DNA from: Pleodorina starrii
Taxonomy: Eukaryota; Chlorophyta; Chlorophyceae; Chlamydomonadales; Volvocaceae
Reading direction: 5' to 3'
Assembly: GCA_030267565.1 (NCBI GenBank)
Contig: BRXU01000006.1
Span: 484,001-548,000, forward strand
Length of the DNA: 64,000 bases
Shown: in pieces, positions 23,537 through 35,600 of the stretch
How the letters are laid out: every line of letters starts with the position of its first letter
Numbering within the stretch: the stretch's first letter is position 1
The notes under the pieces: model-generated
What the model was told of the DNA's origin: nothing
What the model saw: the letters and a program-made list of their open reading frames with translations, nothing else
Databases searched by the model: none
Made by a program: the position numbers and the translations under genes

Positions 23537-24921
23537 ATGTTACAAGCCGTGAAAGACTTTCAGCTCCAACGTATTGCCGACTTCACCGCGCTCTCGGCAA
23601 TCGCTCAGCAGGCATGGGAGGACCGGCAGCTGCCTCAGCTTGGCTCTGTGCCGCAGTCCGCGCTGTACACAGCCATCGGCATACTCGTGACTGCACAGCT
23701 TTTCATGGTGCTGCTAACCCGCTCGGGGCGGCGTGCCATCTTCACAACCGTTGACACGGTACGTGCGCCGAGAGTGCAAAGCCTGGGTCGCTGCACCATT
23801 TCGCAGTGTGCAAATCTCATAAGCTTACCCAGTCTCTACAATATGACATGACGGCTTCACGTCCCTTCGGATGGGTTTTGTGCGCGGTACCGTATGGCTT
23901 CCTTCTTTGCGAAACCCGGCCCCCCTCCCCCTCACACGAGATGCCCCACTGCACGCGATAGCCTCGCTCAGCAAAACACGCCGCAAGAAGAGCGCTGGTT
24001 TTGCAATCACCGGCCGAATCCGAGGCCCACCGGCTGGCCCGAAATTTCCTTCTTGCAGGTCCTGGCGGTGCTGTTGGTTGGGATCCTGCTGGCGGCCATT
24101 TTGAGTCTGCCCATAGGTAGGTAATTAAAACGGCCCGGGACGAGGGAACGCAACGCCCATAGGTAGAAAGGCACGCGAGAGCGACACACGCATGCCCAAG
24201 GAGCAAGCGTGAGCCGGCAGTCCCACTGCCCTTTCTTCAGTGCCACGGCGGGGCCGGGCCCGCGCGTTACACGGACGGAGCTAGGGCTGGGGGCGAGCGC
24301 GTGTTTGCGGCCGATGGCCTGTAATGCTGTAAATGTGCACCGGATCGATGGAGCGCACCGGGTGGACCACCGGGTTACCACGTGCCCCGCCGCCCCACCA
24401 CATACACACAGATACACGCACGCGCACACACATACACGCCCGCACATACGCTTGCATTGACACTTGGCACTGTTAATGACACTGGCAGTCGGGGATTGCA
24501 GTTTCCAGGCAGCTTGGCCCATGCGCGCTTCGTTGCCGTTCGAGACCGATCTCGCCACCAACCCCCGATCGCCACTTCCCGCCTAGCTTCCTGCTCTTGC
24601 AGTTTGATCTTGCCCCGCCCTGGATGCCGCCCTCTCTCACTCGACACTCTCCCGGCTTCCACTCCGCTACCTCCTGCCCTCTCACCCACGTCCTCCCTTC
24701 CCCTCCCTCCCCTACCTCCCCGCCACCCTTCATCAACAGGTGCGGTCTACATCGGCGTGCGCGGATCGCTGATGATGGCCCGCTCCCTCTCGGACAACTT
24801 CCCCGCGCTGGGCCTGGTGCTGCGGCCGTTGCTGGCGGCGCTGGGGCAGGCCGCCGCCGGGGCGGCGCCGGTCGCAGCCGGCTCTGCCGCCGCGGGAGCC
24901 AGCCCCAGCCCCAACTCCTAG
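23537..24921 (+). CDS. 153-residue membrane protein, function unknown
   Basis: Three exons, 23537-23758, 24059-24116 and 24740-24921, join in phase (0, then 1) to 153 residues. The N-terminal 45 residues are amphipathic (MLQAVKDFQLQRIADFTALS). Hydrophobic segments at about 46-62 (YTAIGILVTAQLFMVLL) and 75-93 (VLAVLLVGILLAAILSLPI) are likely membrane spans. A third weaker one surrounds FPALGLVLRPLLAALG. The C terminus is Ala/Gly/Ser-rich. I do not recognise a family. Intron 2 begins with a family A repeat whose target-site duplication covers the donor site. Confidence 0.75.
24109..24166 (+). repeat. Family A element A1 with 12-bp target-site duplication at a splice donor
   Basis: Element 24121-24154 (begins GTAATTAAAACGGCCCGGGA) is flanked by perfect GCCCATAGGTAG repeats at 24109-24120 and 24155-24166. 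The left copy contains the last bases of exon 2 and the GT of the donor (CCCATAG|GTAG). The right copy carries the same junction inside the intron. Confidence 0.9.
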
Positions 24922-26682
24922 GGAACGCACCGACCGGTGTGCGTTGACTGGTCTGCGTTGACTTCTATGCGCTGAGTGGTACCTGGAGCTGCGGGGCCGT
25001 CGGTCTACTGCTGAGGGATTGAACTGTTGATGGCGTTGGTGCGTGTGCGTAGATGGCCTGTTGGGTGTTTGGGGCAGAGTCCCCACATGGGCCATGTCGT
25101 ACACCCACGTGGCGATGCACGCCGCTGCCAGCCCCTTGCCGTTGTGGGAGGAAGATGGAACGTCCCCGGGTCGTGCGGGTCGGGTCGGTATGATTTGGGG
25201 CGGCTCGAGTGCGCTCGAGTGCAAGGTTCCCGCAGCGGAGTAGTAGCCAGCGTGGCGACTCCCGGGGCGTCAGCGCAAGCCCAGTCTCGCTGCTGGATGG
25301 CAGCGAGATCCGAGATCCCTGCGGCCTTTGTATGTCTTTTTTTCGTCGTTTTCGCGTTGCTTATTGCTTTATCGTATTGGATTTTGCGCACTGCTCAAGC
25401 GTTTGGTACCATGAGAGGGTGGGAGTGAGGGGGTGTGTAGAGTGTGTGGAGTGTGCGTTGGAGGTGGCGGCAGAGCCGCTGCTGCGGCTGACCGCAGGAC
25501 ATAGGTAGAAGTGCTCCTGAATGTAAAATCCAGCAGACTTTGTTGATAGCTTAGGCTGAGTGCGTGTCTGTCTTGCTGCTTTCAAAGCGTTGCGGTAGTC
25601 TCTGCGGTAGTCCCTGCGTGTCCCAGTTGACAGGTTAGGGGGTGGCGTCTGTGACTTGGGGGAACGGGGTTGCGTGTGTGTTCCGTGCCGGTAATCCTAC
25701 CAGTTCTCCTACCGTAGTATGTGCCAGTGCGTGTCTTGCCACGGTATTATTTTGTGTCGTCTGCAGCTGGCTGCGGCGGCAGTGGTGTACACGGATGATC
25801 CCAACAGCCCGCGTCAGCAGGGTGACCCCGCCGCGGCTCGCGCCACCTCCCAAGGTGTGGGAGGGGGTGATGAAGAAGCAGTTGCGCTTGATGGGATTTC
25901 ATAGCTTGCGCTGCATGGCCGTGGACACCAGTGAGGCTCTCGGTGAACCCGCTGTGTCTCTTTCGGTGAGCGTCTGTGCGGTGCTGGTTGTTGTGTTGAG
26001 TTAACGGGTGTGTCAAGCTTGCAAAGAGCTGGTCTGGAAGTGGGATTGCGTCTGCCCAGGCGGCACTGCTGCGCAACTCCGTGCGCCGCAGATGGATGAA
26101 ATTAACCATCCCTGCGCGATTCTTCTGGTAAGGGTTGTTGGACTGCGACGGCCAAACGACCCATGGACCCGACAACATAACCAACAGCCCGTAATGCGCT
26201 CCTGTTGCTACTGTTTCACATGTATGTGCTGCAGAAGGAGGTGTCGGCATGGCTTAGACCAACTGCATTGTGTTCTTAGTAGTGTCAAGAACGGCACTTT
26301 CCGGCATCCGGGTGCACATATGAGCTATACAAAATATATTATAGCAGACCACTACGAGACACAAGATATGATACACAGTAGGTCAATATCTGACTTGAAG
26401 TGTCGCCAAATTCTGCGGCCAACTCTTTTTATTTCCTTCTTCTTATGATAACCACGCTTGTGATTGTCAAGTATACTTAAGATGTTGACGATCATAGCAA
26501 GACTTGGTTTATCTTACCTTGCGAGGGCATCCCAACTTGTCCTCTGACATGGAGTGCGCTGCACCTGCAGCGCATCCTCAAACACGCGCCTTAAGGAGTA
26601 ACTCTGATAAGCTCGTCAGGATTGTGGTCTAAGCCGAGCGGCTTTCTTGCTCTTTCGGTCAAAAAGACTTTGACCCGCAAAG
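24922..26682. other. 3' UTR and intergenic region before the BLD10 gene
   Basis: A TGTAA at 25522-25526 probably ends the 153-residue gene. The rest to 26682 is the promoter side of BLD10. It is AT-richer near 26290-26500 (for example ATACAAAATATATTATAGC). No coding exon was identified. Confidence 0.5.
25522..25526 (+). terminator. Putative TGTAA signal of the 153-residue gene
   Basis: TGTAA in GAATGTAAAATCC, 600 bp past the stop at 24921. Confidence 0.5.
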
Positions 26683-29600
26683 ATGGACGACCGACAGCTC
26701 GCAGTCCTAAGGCGTAAGCTGAACGCGTTAAGCTACACAGAACCTCTCGACCCCTCCAGCGCGCTGCTGGTACATAAGCTGGTGGAGGACCTGGTTCACA
26801 CGACCGACAGCTACCGCGTTCTCAAGCAGCAATGCTCCAAACAGGCGCAGGAGATGGCAGCATTCGACTCCAGGGTGAGTCTTAAGTTTCTGTCTCTTGG
26901 GTTTATGCGCATCGGCCAATCCCGGCCACGTTGGTTGTTGGCTGCTGCGCGCAGTTGGAGACCGTCCGGCAGGAGTCGGTACGCCTGCAGTCGGAGAACA
27001 GCCAGCTGCACGTCCTCATCATGCAGCACGCGGAGCGCCACGACAAGCAGGCCAGGGAGCACTACCAGGCCTGCAGGCGGCTTGAGGACACGATTGCCGA
27101 GCTGTCGTACTGGAAGCACCACGCCGCGGAGAAGCTGCAGGCTGCTGAGCGGGAAAACGGCGCCCTCCGCAAGCGCTGCGAGGACCTCACCAAGCTCACT
27201 GACAGACTGGCGACAGGTGAATCTGCTCAGGGCTGTCGTCGTCTGGCCTCCGTCTGGCAATCCACGGGTGCGGACGCAGAGCTCTGCTGGGGCTCCTTAC
27301 CCATAAGCGGCTTCCTGGCCTGCAGGTGCCGCCACTCCGCAGTCGGCATCCTCCAAGATCACCTCGCCCAGTCCGATTCGTGAGTAGGAAAGCCGCCGCC
27401 GCTGGGCGTCCTTCACAGGACTCCCTCGCGGGATTCGGGCTGGGAGTCAGTAACGCTGCACACTTTTTCAGGGAAATCTAGGGCACCCACCCCCGCTATG
27501 GGGCTGCATCGCATCGGCGGGGCCCTACACGGCCATTGTAACTCTCGCATCCTACACGGCCCCGAGGTGGCACCCTGGACAGAATAGCCGGCCTCTGGGT
27601 CTCGAGCATGCTCGTGTTCAGCTTGGAACATTTACGGTGCACACGGTACCATGTTGCGCGCGGCAAGTGTGCTGTAAATACGGGCACGGCGGAGGTTATA
27701 GACGTCACAGCGCGACAACGCGACATGAGCTTCGCAAGGTCAGGGCCGCGCATGGCGGGATAGATCACCCGACCTCAGCGGCGTTAGGCCGGTCAAGGAT
27801 GTTCCATGTGAAGGTTGTTCCGTTCAGACGCCGCAGGCCTGTCCCTGCAGGCGCCACATCGCCGCCGTCGCCGCCTCGCCCGCGCCAGGCCACTGTGGAT
27901 GTGCTGCAGGCGGCCAACAGCAGGTGGGTGCAGAGCCCCGGGGGCGCTGTGTGCGCGGGCATGGCCCCGCGGTGGACTGCAGGGGAAACCCACCTGCCTG
28001 CATTTTATCGGCCACGTGCACACATCGCTGTTGGGCGGTTGTCGCGGGCAGTTGTCCCCAACCACCGGTCGAGGCCGCGCCCTAACTGTTGTTACTCTGA
28101 TGCTTTCGACATGTGCCTGATTGAGGGCGCTACGCGCCTGCCTAAGAGCGCCGCGCTGGGGGTCTCTATGGGCTGGCTCGTCGAGAGGGAGGCCACTGAC
28201 GGATGGTTACGTGAATGGCCCTCTCCGCTCCTCAGGATTCTGGCTCTGCAGCGGCAGCTGGCGGACAGCACGGTGGAGCTGGAGGCGTTGCGGCAGCGGG
28301 TGGCGGACGATGAGGTGCGGCATTGAGGGTTCGGTTGCGTTCGGGCCGCGCTACACTGGAAGAGGAGGAAAGGGACGAAAAACGATACCGCAGCTGAGGG
28401 ACGTCGGCGACCGAGAACCCATCAACACTTACCAGAGGGGGGTTCTGCAAGGATGAAGCGCAGGGTGGGATATAGACAACTGACCGCTACGGTATTGCAA
28501 CTTTGCTGCAACTTTGCGACCACCACCATTGCTGCCACCATGCTCGCACTTCCAAATACTCTTCCGTGCCGTTGTGTTCAGCCATCCCTCCTCCTTCTCA
28601 TCTATCCCTCACAGGACCAGATCCGCCGCCGGGACCTTGAGATCAGCCGGCTGGGCAGCCTCGCGGGGACGGACACGGAGGTGCTGGCGTTGAGGGCGCG
28701 CAACGACGCCAACGAAAGCATGATCCTGCAGCTCAACGGCACGGTGCGTGCCGCAGCCGCCACGGGACCGTGGGCGGTGTGGGCGTGGCGAAGCTTTTTT
28801 GGGCATCAGGGGCAGCTGGGTTGATGTGGGAGTGCCCTGCGGGTGGGCCCTGCAAAGCCTTGCTCCGCAAGGCCTGGCGCGGTCAACTGGAAACAGGGCC
28901 ACGGCGCTGGGCCTTCAACTTGTCTTGTCGCGGCGGCACGCCGATGAGTTCACATCTGTCCGGGATTCTGAGCAACGGACGAGCAGAGAAGCGAGGTGGC
29001 TTGTCTGTGTGCTGGGGCGCCTGCCGCCGCAGATTGACTCGCTAGGCGCCCGCCTTCAGCAGCTGGAGGCGGTCGAGGCAAAGTGCGGGCAGCTGGAGGC
29101 GGCGCTGCGGCAGGCGGAAGCGGCGCGGGAGGACGCGGAAGCGCGGCACAAGAGGTGAACATCACTAGAGGACACGGAATACGCGTGTGCCTTGGTGAAG
29201 AGGCCTCCACCAAAAGACATGAACGTCTCGCCGCGCGCTTTTATCTGCACAAGTAGAACCGCTTTCTTGTTGCATAACGCGCCCTGCCCTATCTCATACT
29301 GCGCCCCTGCCCTGTCCACCTACGCGCCTTCACCCCGTCCGATCCCGCGCCTCCGACGTTTTCCGTGTCCTGTCCCTTCGCGCGCGTTCGTCTTGCTCCC
29401 GAAGTTCGTCTTACTCCCATCCTCTTCCCATCGCCCGCGTCTGCCTCATCTCGCCACGCTGCTTTGCCCTACCTCCGATCTATCATCGTTCACGCGCCCT
29501 TGGCCTTACCCGCTCCGTCCCCCTCCCCCCGCCTCTTCCCCGCTGTAGGTCCGTGCAGGATCACGAGGCGCTGTCCCGCGAGGTGGCGGCTCTGCGGAAG

Positions 29601-32600
29601 GAGCTGGCTGTCCTGCAAGACAACAGCGACCGGGCGTCAGAGCTGCTGGCGGGGGGTGTCACGGACGAGGACGGGACACCCACCAGCGTGAGACCGGGCG
29701 GCGCCGTAGGCGTTGGTCGGGGTGGGGGCTGGAAGGGAGCAAGGCGCCGGGTGGGAAGTTCCAACCTAGCTCATCCAACCTAGTTGTGACGGGGCAGCAT
29801 GGAGCTGTTTTCAAGCAGCTGACTTGGGTTGGGTGACCTGCACCCATTTCTCGGGCTGAGAGAGACATACGAGCGGGCTGCCCATCCTCCCCCCTCCTCG
29901 GCGCAACCTCACCCGTCAGGTCCTGGTGCTGCGCAAGCGCCTGGCAGACGCGCGGTCGGAGCAGGAGCGCCTGTCCAGTCAGTTGGCGGTCGCCGATGAG
30001 GAACGGAGGAGGCTGGCGCAGCAGGTCCGGCGGGGCTTCTGTAGTTACATGGCCGCCGTTGCGTCACACGTGGACATTCCGGCAATGCGTGTTCGGCTTG
30101 AGACCTGGATTCCCGGACAAGGGAAGGAGTCAAGTAACGGCATTAGACAGCGTTTCAGCTTGGTAGAAAAACTCGAACCCTTAATCACTGTTGAATCCCT
30201 GGTACCACTGCAGTCCTCCGCTGCGCGGTTGCACACACCTACACCATATCACGACCCTCATCAGGCCGCTGACCTCATTTGCCGACTCCTCGATGATGAG
30301 GTTGAAGCTCTGCTGCTCCGTAGCACGCTGTTCACTGCTGCCACAGTCTTCACCCGCCTGGCCACGCAGCTTACAAAGTCACAATGCCACCCCACCCCCC
30401 TCCCTTTCACGCGCCTGCCCGGCTACCTCCGCTCATCCCTCCCGGCCCGGCCGTCCAGGTGTCTTCGCTCCGCTCCGAGCTCGAGGACTGCCAGTTCCTG
30501 CTGACGGAGGCGCGGGCGCACGCCGGTCAGGTGGCGGCGCAGCAGGCGGCCTCAGCGGGAGAGGCGGAGCGGCTGGCGGGGGAGCTGGCGGCACGCAGCG
30601 CGGCGCTGAGGGAGGCGGAGGCGCGGCTGGTCAACGTAAGCAACTGGGCGGGACGGGGCGAGACCTACAGCGTGGCGCTGTCGCGGATGGTGGTCCGGGG
30701 GTGTGTATGTGGTGGAGGGGATGTGACGGTGGACTCCAAAGTTGGCGCAGGATGGCTAGAAGGATGGATGCGCGTGGATCCGGATATTTAGAGCACAAGA
30801 AGACCTGCAGAGAAGGGTAGGGCTGCGGCCGACCTTCTTCTTGTGGGGCTGTGGCCGACCTTCTTCTGAGAGTACTGGCGCCGCAACGCGCCCTCGATTC
30901 CCCCGCATGCGCGGCCCCCCAGGTGCGGGCCGAAGTGGAGTCGCGGCAGAGCGGCTACGCGTCCGTTGATCAGGAGCGCGCAGCGGCCCTGGCGAGGTGA
31001 GGAGGGGCGAGGGCGGTGCCGGCAAGTAGAAATCACCGCCTGCACAGGGAAGACTAAATCACAACGCGGGGGCAAGGGGCAGGGGAGCTGCGTTCTGGTG
31101 ACGTCCAGCACCCCTCAGCCGGATGGTGGCCCGCCTCTACCCGCCCCCCGTGCTCCTCATGCACATCGCTGATGCGCAGCCTTCCCCCTCGGCATGCACG
31201 GTATCCCTGGAGCTCCGTTCTTGGGGGTGATACCCACATCCTTCTGCTCCTCCAAACCGCCACGGTGTTAGGTGCGAGGAGCTGCGCGTGCGTCTGGAGG
31301 CGGCGGAGCGCTCCGCGGCGGTCGAGCGGTCGACGGCGCTGTCCTCCCAGATGGCCCTGTCCCGACTGGAGTCGGAGCTGCGGGTGACCAAGTCGGGGCT
31401 GGCAGCGCTGGAGCAGGAGGCGGCGGCGCTGAGGCAGCAGCTGCAGGTGTGGGCACTCTACACTCAATAGAGGGGAGCGTGGCACGCGGGTCGGGAATGG
31501 GTTGGAGCCGCAGGTGTGGGTGGGTCTGCGGTGCGCCAGCTTTGCGGGCAGCGGTGCGGCCATAGTTGCGCAGGAAAGGTGCTGCCGCCCTCGCGGATGA
31601 GGTCGACTGTGCACGGTACTCTCCCCGGTGACATCTGCGTCAATGAGCGCTGTCCTCTTGCCTTGCATCGCTGCCTCAGGATGTGTCGGTGGGCAACGTG
31701 CGGACTGCCAGCGCTCTAAGCAGTCGGGAGGACGAGGCCAGTCGAGCCAAGCAGCAGGCCGAATCGCTGTCCCGGGAGTTGGCGGAGGAGCGAGCCGCGG
31801 GCGAGGAGCTGCGGGCGGCCAGGGACCAGCTGCAGGTGGGGAGGGTGGCTAGCGAGCCGGCGGCCCGTGGGTCGGTGGGCCCGGGCACGACCGCCCCGGG
31901 TTGGGCGAGCGCAGCTCATGATGTGGGTTGGCGCAGGGGGTGCGGAGCCGATGACATTGTCTGCCCCACGCGACAAGGATCGCTCACGGGCTACCGTATT
32001 GCCCGTGCGCGGCCAGGCCCACGTTCTTCCTCAATCTGTGGGATACCGAAGTGGCCTTGAGTTAGTGATTTGGAAGCAGCAAATTGCGCCCTGCATGCCC
32101 CGTTTCGCTGTCCTGGCTCTTTGCAGCTGGAGCTGGAGCGCGTGGGTTCCCAGGCGGACGTGCTGCAGCGGACCAGCGCCATGCTGCAGGAGCAGCTGGC
32201 CACCGCCCGGCAGCAGCTGGCGGCCGCGGAGTCGCGCATCTCGGGCGCCGCGCGGGAGCTGTCCGGACTGGGGCCGCTGCAGCAGCGCTGCGAGGAACTG
32301 GCGGAGCAGGCGCGGCGGGCGGTGGCCGAGGCCGCGGAGGCGCAGGCGGAGGCCGCCAAGCTGCGGGCGCAGGCGGAGGTGGCGGCGGAGGCGCAGGCGC
32401 GCGCGGAGAGGGCGGCACGGGAGGCGCGGCGGGAGGCGGAGGCGGCGCGGGAGGCGGAGGCGCGGATGCGGGAGCAGCTGCGCGACGCGGAGGCAAAGGC
32501 GGAGGCGGCCAGCAAGGCCCTCAAGGCGGCGGAGGTGCGGATGCTTGTTGCAGCGAGCGTGTCTTAACCGCACCCCCATGGCCTTCAACTCACAACCAGT

Positions 32601-35600
32601 GCTTTACCGCCACATTGATGCGTGCGTCTGGGGCCGCCCGTGAGCCCACGCGCCAGCCATATTAGGCGCATCGAGACGCTCACCAACCCATTACCGGAGT
32701 GTGTGTCGTATGACCGCACAACCTGTATCGCCCTAGCTCGCACCCTCCCCGCCAGTCCCGCCAGTTCTTTTTGCTGTCCTCTTGGAAACCGCAGGCCGCC
32801 CGGGACCGCGCGCTGACCGAGTCCCGCCTCACCGCGGGTGACCTGGCCTCCCTGCGCGACCAGCTGGCGGTGGAGTCCAGCAGTGCGGAGGAGGCGGGCT
32901 CCACTGTGCGGCACATGGCGGCAAGGCTGGCGGCAGCGGAGCGCGAGGCGGCGGCGCGGCAGGAGGAGTGCGAGCGCGCGGCGGGCGCAGTGGCACAGGC
33001 GGAGGCTGCTGCGGCGGCGGCACGGGGGCGGGAGGAGGAGTCGCGAGCACAGGGGCGCGAGTGGGCGGAGCGGGCGAGGCGGGCGGAGGCGCTGGTGGCG
33101 GAGCTGGAGGCGGACGTGGCGCAGGTGGAGAGGGGTAATTAAAACGGCCCGGGACGAGGGAACGTTACGCAGTTACCTGGGATATTACCTGAGGATTACC
33201 TGAGAGGGGTGGGGTTGGGGCGTTGGTCCTCACACACCTCTAAGAAACGGGTGGGGTTGCGGGGTTGACGGTCGGAATGGATGCGGAAATCGGGGAGCAG
33301 GCATGATCCCCCAAGCGTATGAGGACCGGGATTGGGCTGCTGTGAGGCCCGCCGAAGCGGCCCACGACTCCCCGCCGTGGGAACAGTTAGACACGCAGGT
33401 CGACTGGAGTCAGTGGGGCTGCGTCTTGTGGGCGGGCTGCGCGCGTGAGTGCGCTTTCCCCCTCTGGGTTCACAGGCCGCTTCAGCGCCACGTCATCTAA
33501 CTTTTCTGCATGGCGTATGCATACAGCGGGTCTGTGTTGGGCCAAACAGGTGGGATCAGGGAATGGAAAGCCCCGAAATGGCGACCCGTGGGGGAATGCA
33601 AGGTCTGCTGCCCGCTGCTCTGTCAGCGGCCGGATCGCAGCGACCAAGACGTGTCATCACCACAGCCACCTGGGTATGGCGGCCAGTCAAACCCCACCTG
33701 CTTCGGTTCCGCCTCCTTACATCCCTGTGCGCGCCTCCACCGCTACCTTACGAGCGCGCCGCCAGAACAGGAGTCTGCGCTCTTATTCGAACGCCACAGC
33801 CACACCCAAGCCCCTCTCCTTTCCAACACACCTAATCTGCGCTTATACGACACCCTCTCCTTGCACTTTACACCATCACACGCGTCCCGCCCCCCCCCCC
33901 CTCGGGCCTATACGTGGATAACCCCCTTCCCTTTCCTGCCTATGCGCTATCCCCCCGCGCACGGTACCGGCACTGAAACACGCAGCTGCGCTCTGGCCGC
34001 ATGACCGACTCATCAGCCCTGCGCTCTCTGGAGGAGGCTCTGGCGGCCGCCCGGCGGGACTGCGAGTCGCTGCGCTGCCAAGTGGACCAACTCACGACGC
34101 TGGGGCTGAGAGGGGACGCAACAGTGCAGGAGCTCATGGCCAACCTCAAGGTAAGGAGAGAGGGGGACATGGCCCAAGAGAGGCGGTGGGGGTTCTCAAG
34201 GTCTAGCCCAGCTTTCGCTTATACCACACACCCCCCTGTATCGCTGAGTGGGTTGGGCATCTGCCGGAGCTTTGCCATGCTCCACTCTCCCAAGGAACCC
34301 CCTTTCCTTTGGCTCTGTGGCCCTGGGAATAAATAACAACACACCGTTTAGGTGGGAAGGTGAGGGGAGGGGTTTTATTCGGCTTTGAGACCTGATCATA
34401 TGGCGGCAGGATTTGGGAAGCGGCGACGAGGCTGTTGGGCTTGGCAGCGCGGGGGAGGGGCGAGTCGCAGCATGCCGCGCGGCGCTGAGAAAGCAGCCCC
34501 TTTCGCGCCTGTTCCTGTACACGTAGAATGCCGCTTTGGCGTTGTTTGCCTCGTATCGCATAGGGACTGGGACGGACAGCGATCCACAAGCAGCGCCCTC
34601 CCCGCCTCTGCTGTTGGCCGGAACCTCTGGCTTGGCTCTCCGGGCCGGCGAATCCGCACTAGAACCCGCTGTCCCGCCTTTCGCGGTCGTGACGGTGTAC
34701 TGAATTTAGATCTACCCTTCGCAACTTTGTCGGTGACCGTAACCAGCCCGGGACCAGTTTTGACATCGTCCTTCGACCCTGTCGCTGTCTCCCCTGTTGA
34801 CTGATGCCCATCACTCCCCCATGACTCCCCACACCAGGCCATGTCCGCCGACCTGCGCGCCGCCGAGATGCGCAACGGTGACCTGGGTCGGGAGCTGGCG
34901 GCCCGGCAGGACGAGGTGGCGGCCTGGCGGGGGGAGGCGGAGCAGCTGAGGGGCCTGTTGAGGTCGCTGGATGGGGATCGAGACAAGCTGCAGGTGGGCG
35001 GGGGGGGTGAAGGGCGGGAGCGGGGGGAGAGGTGGCGATCATTTGGGGAGCTATTGCCGCATGCGACACTTATCGCGTGTCGCGTCAACGGGGGGCTTTG
35101 CTGCCACCCCGCCACCCCGCTGCCCCCTGGCTCCCTCCCCTTTCCCATTCCCCGCGCCCGCTCCTCCGGTTCGCTCCATCCAACCGCAGTCGGAGCTGGA
35201 CGGCAAGGCGGAGCGGCTGGCGGTGCTGCAGCAGCAACTGGAGGCGGCGCAGCAGCAGGCGGAGGAGTCGGCCAGGTGGGTGCGGGGGCTGCGGAGGGGG
35301 AAACGCTCGCGGGACAAGCTGCGCGGGAAGGGCCTCCCTGAGCCGCATACGGTATGCCTCCCTATGTCCCCTACCCCCGCCATCAGTCCCATCACCGGCA
35401 CTGCAACCCAGGAGCCCTTTGATCCTCTGACCCCATTTACTTTCGGGCCAGCTTGCATGCGCTGGAACTCGCCGCGCCGCACATTCCGCCCATGCACTGT
35501 CTGTTGCCCCCCCCCCCCATCCACCTCTTTGTTTGCAACCAGTGCCGTCTCTGCGTCCTACCCCTCACCCCCTCCTCTTCTCAAGGTTGCTTGCCCTGGC

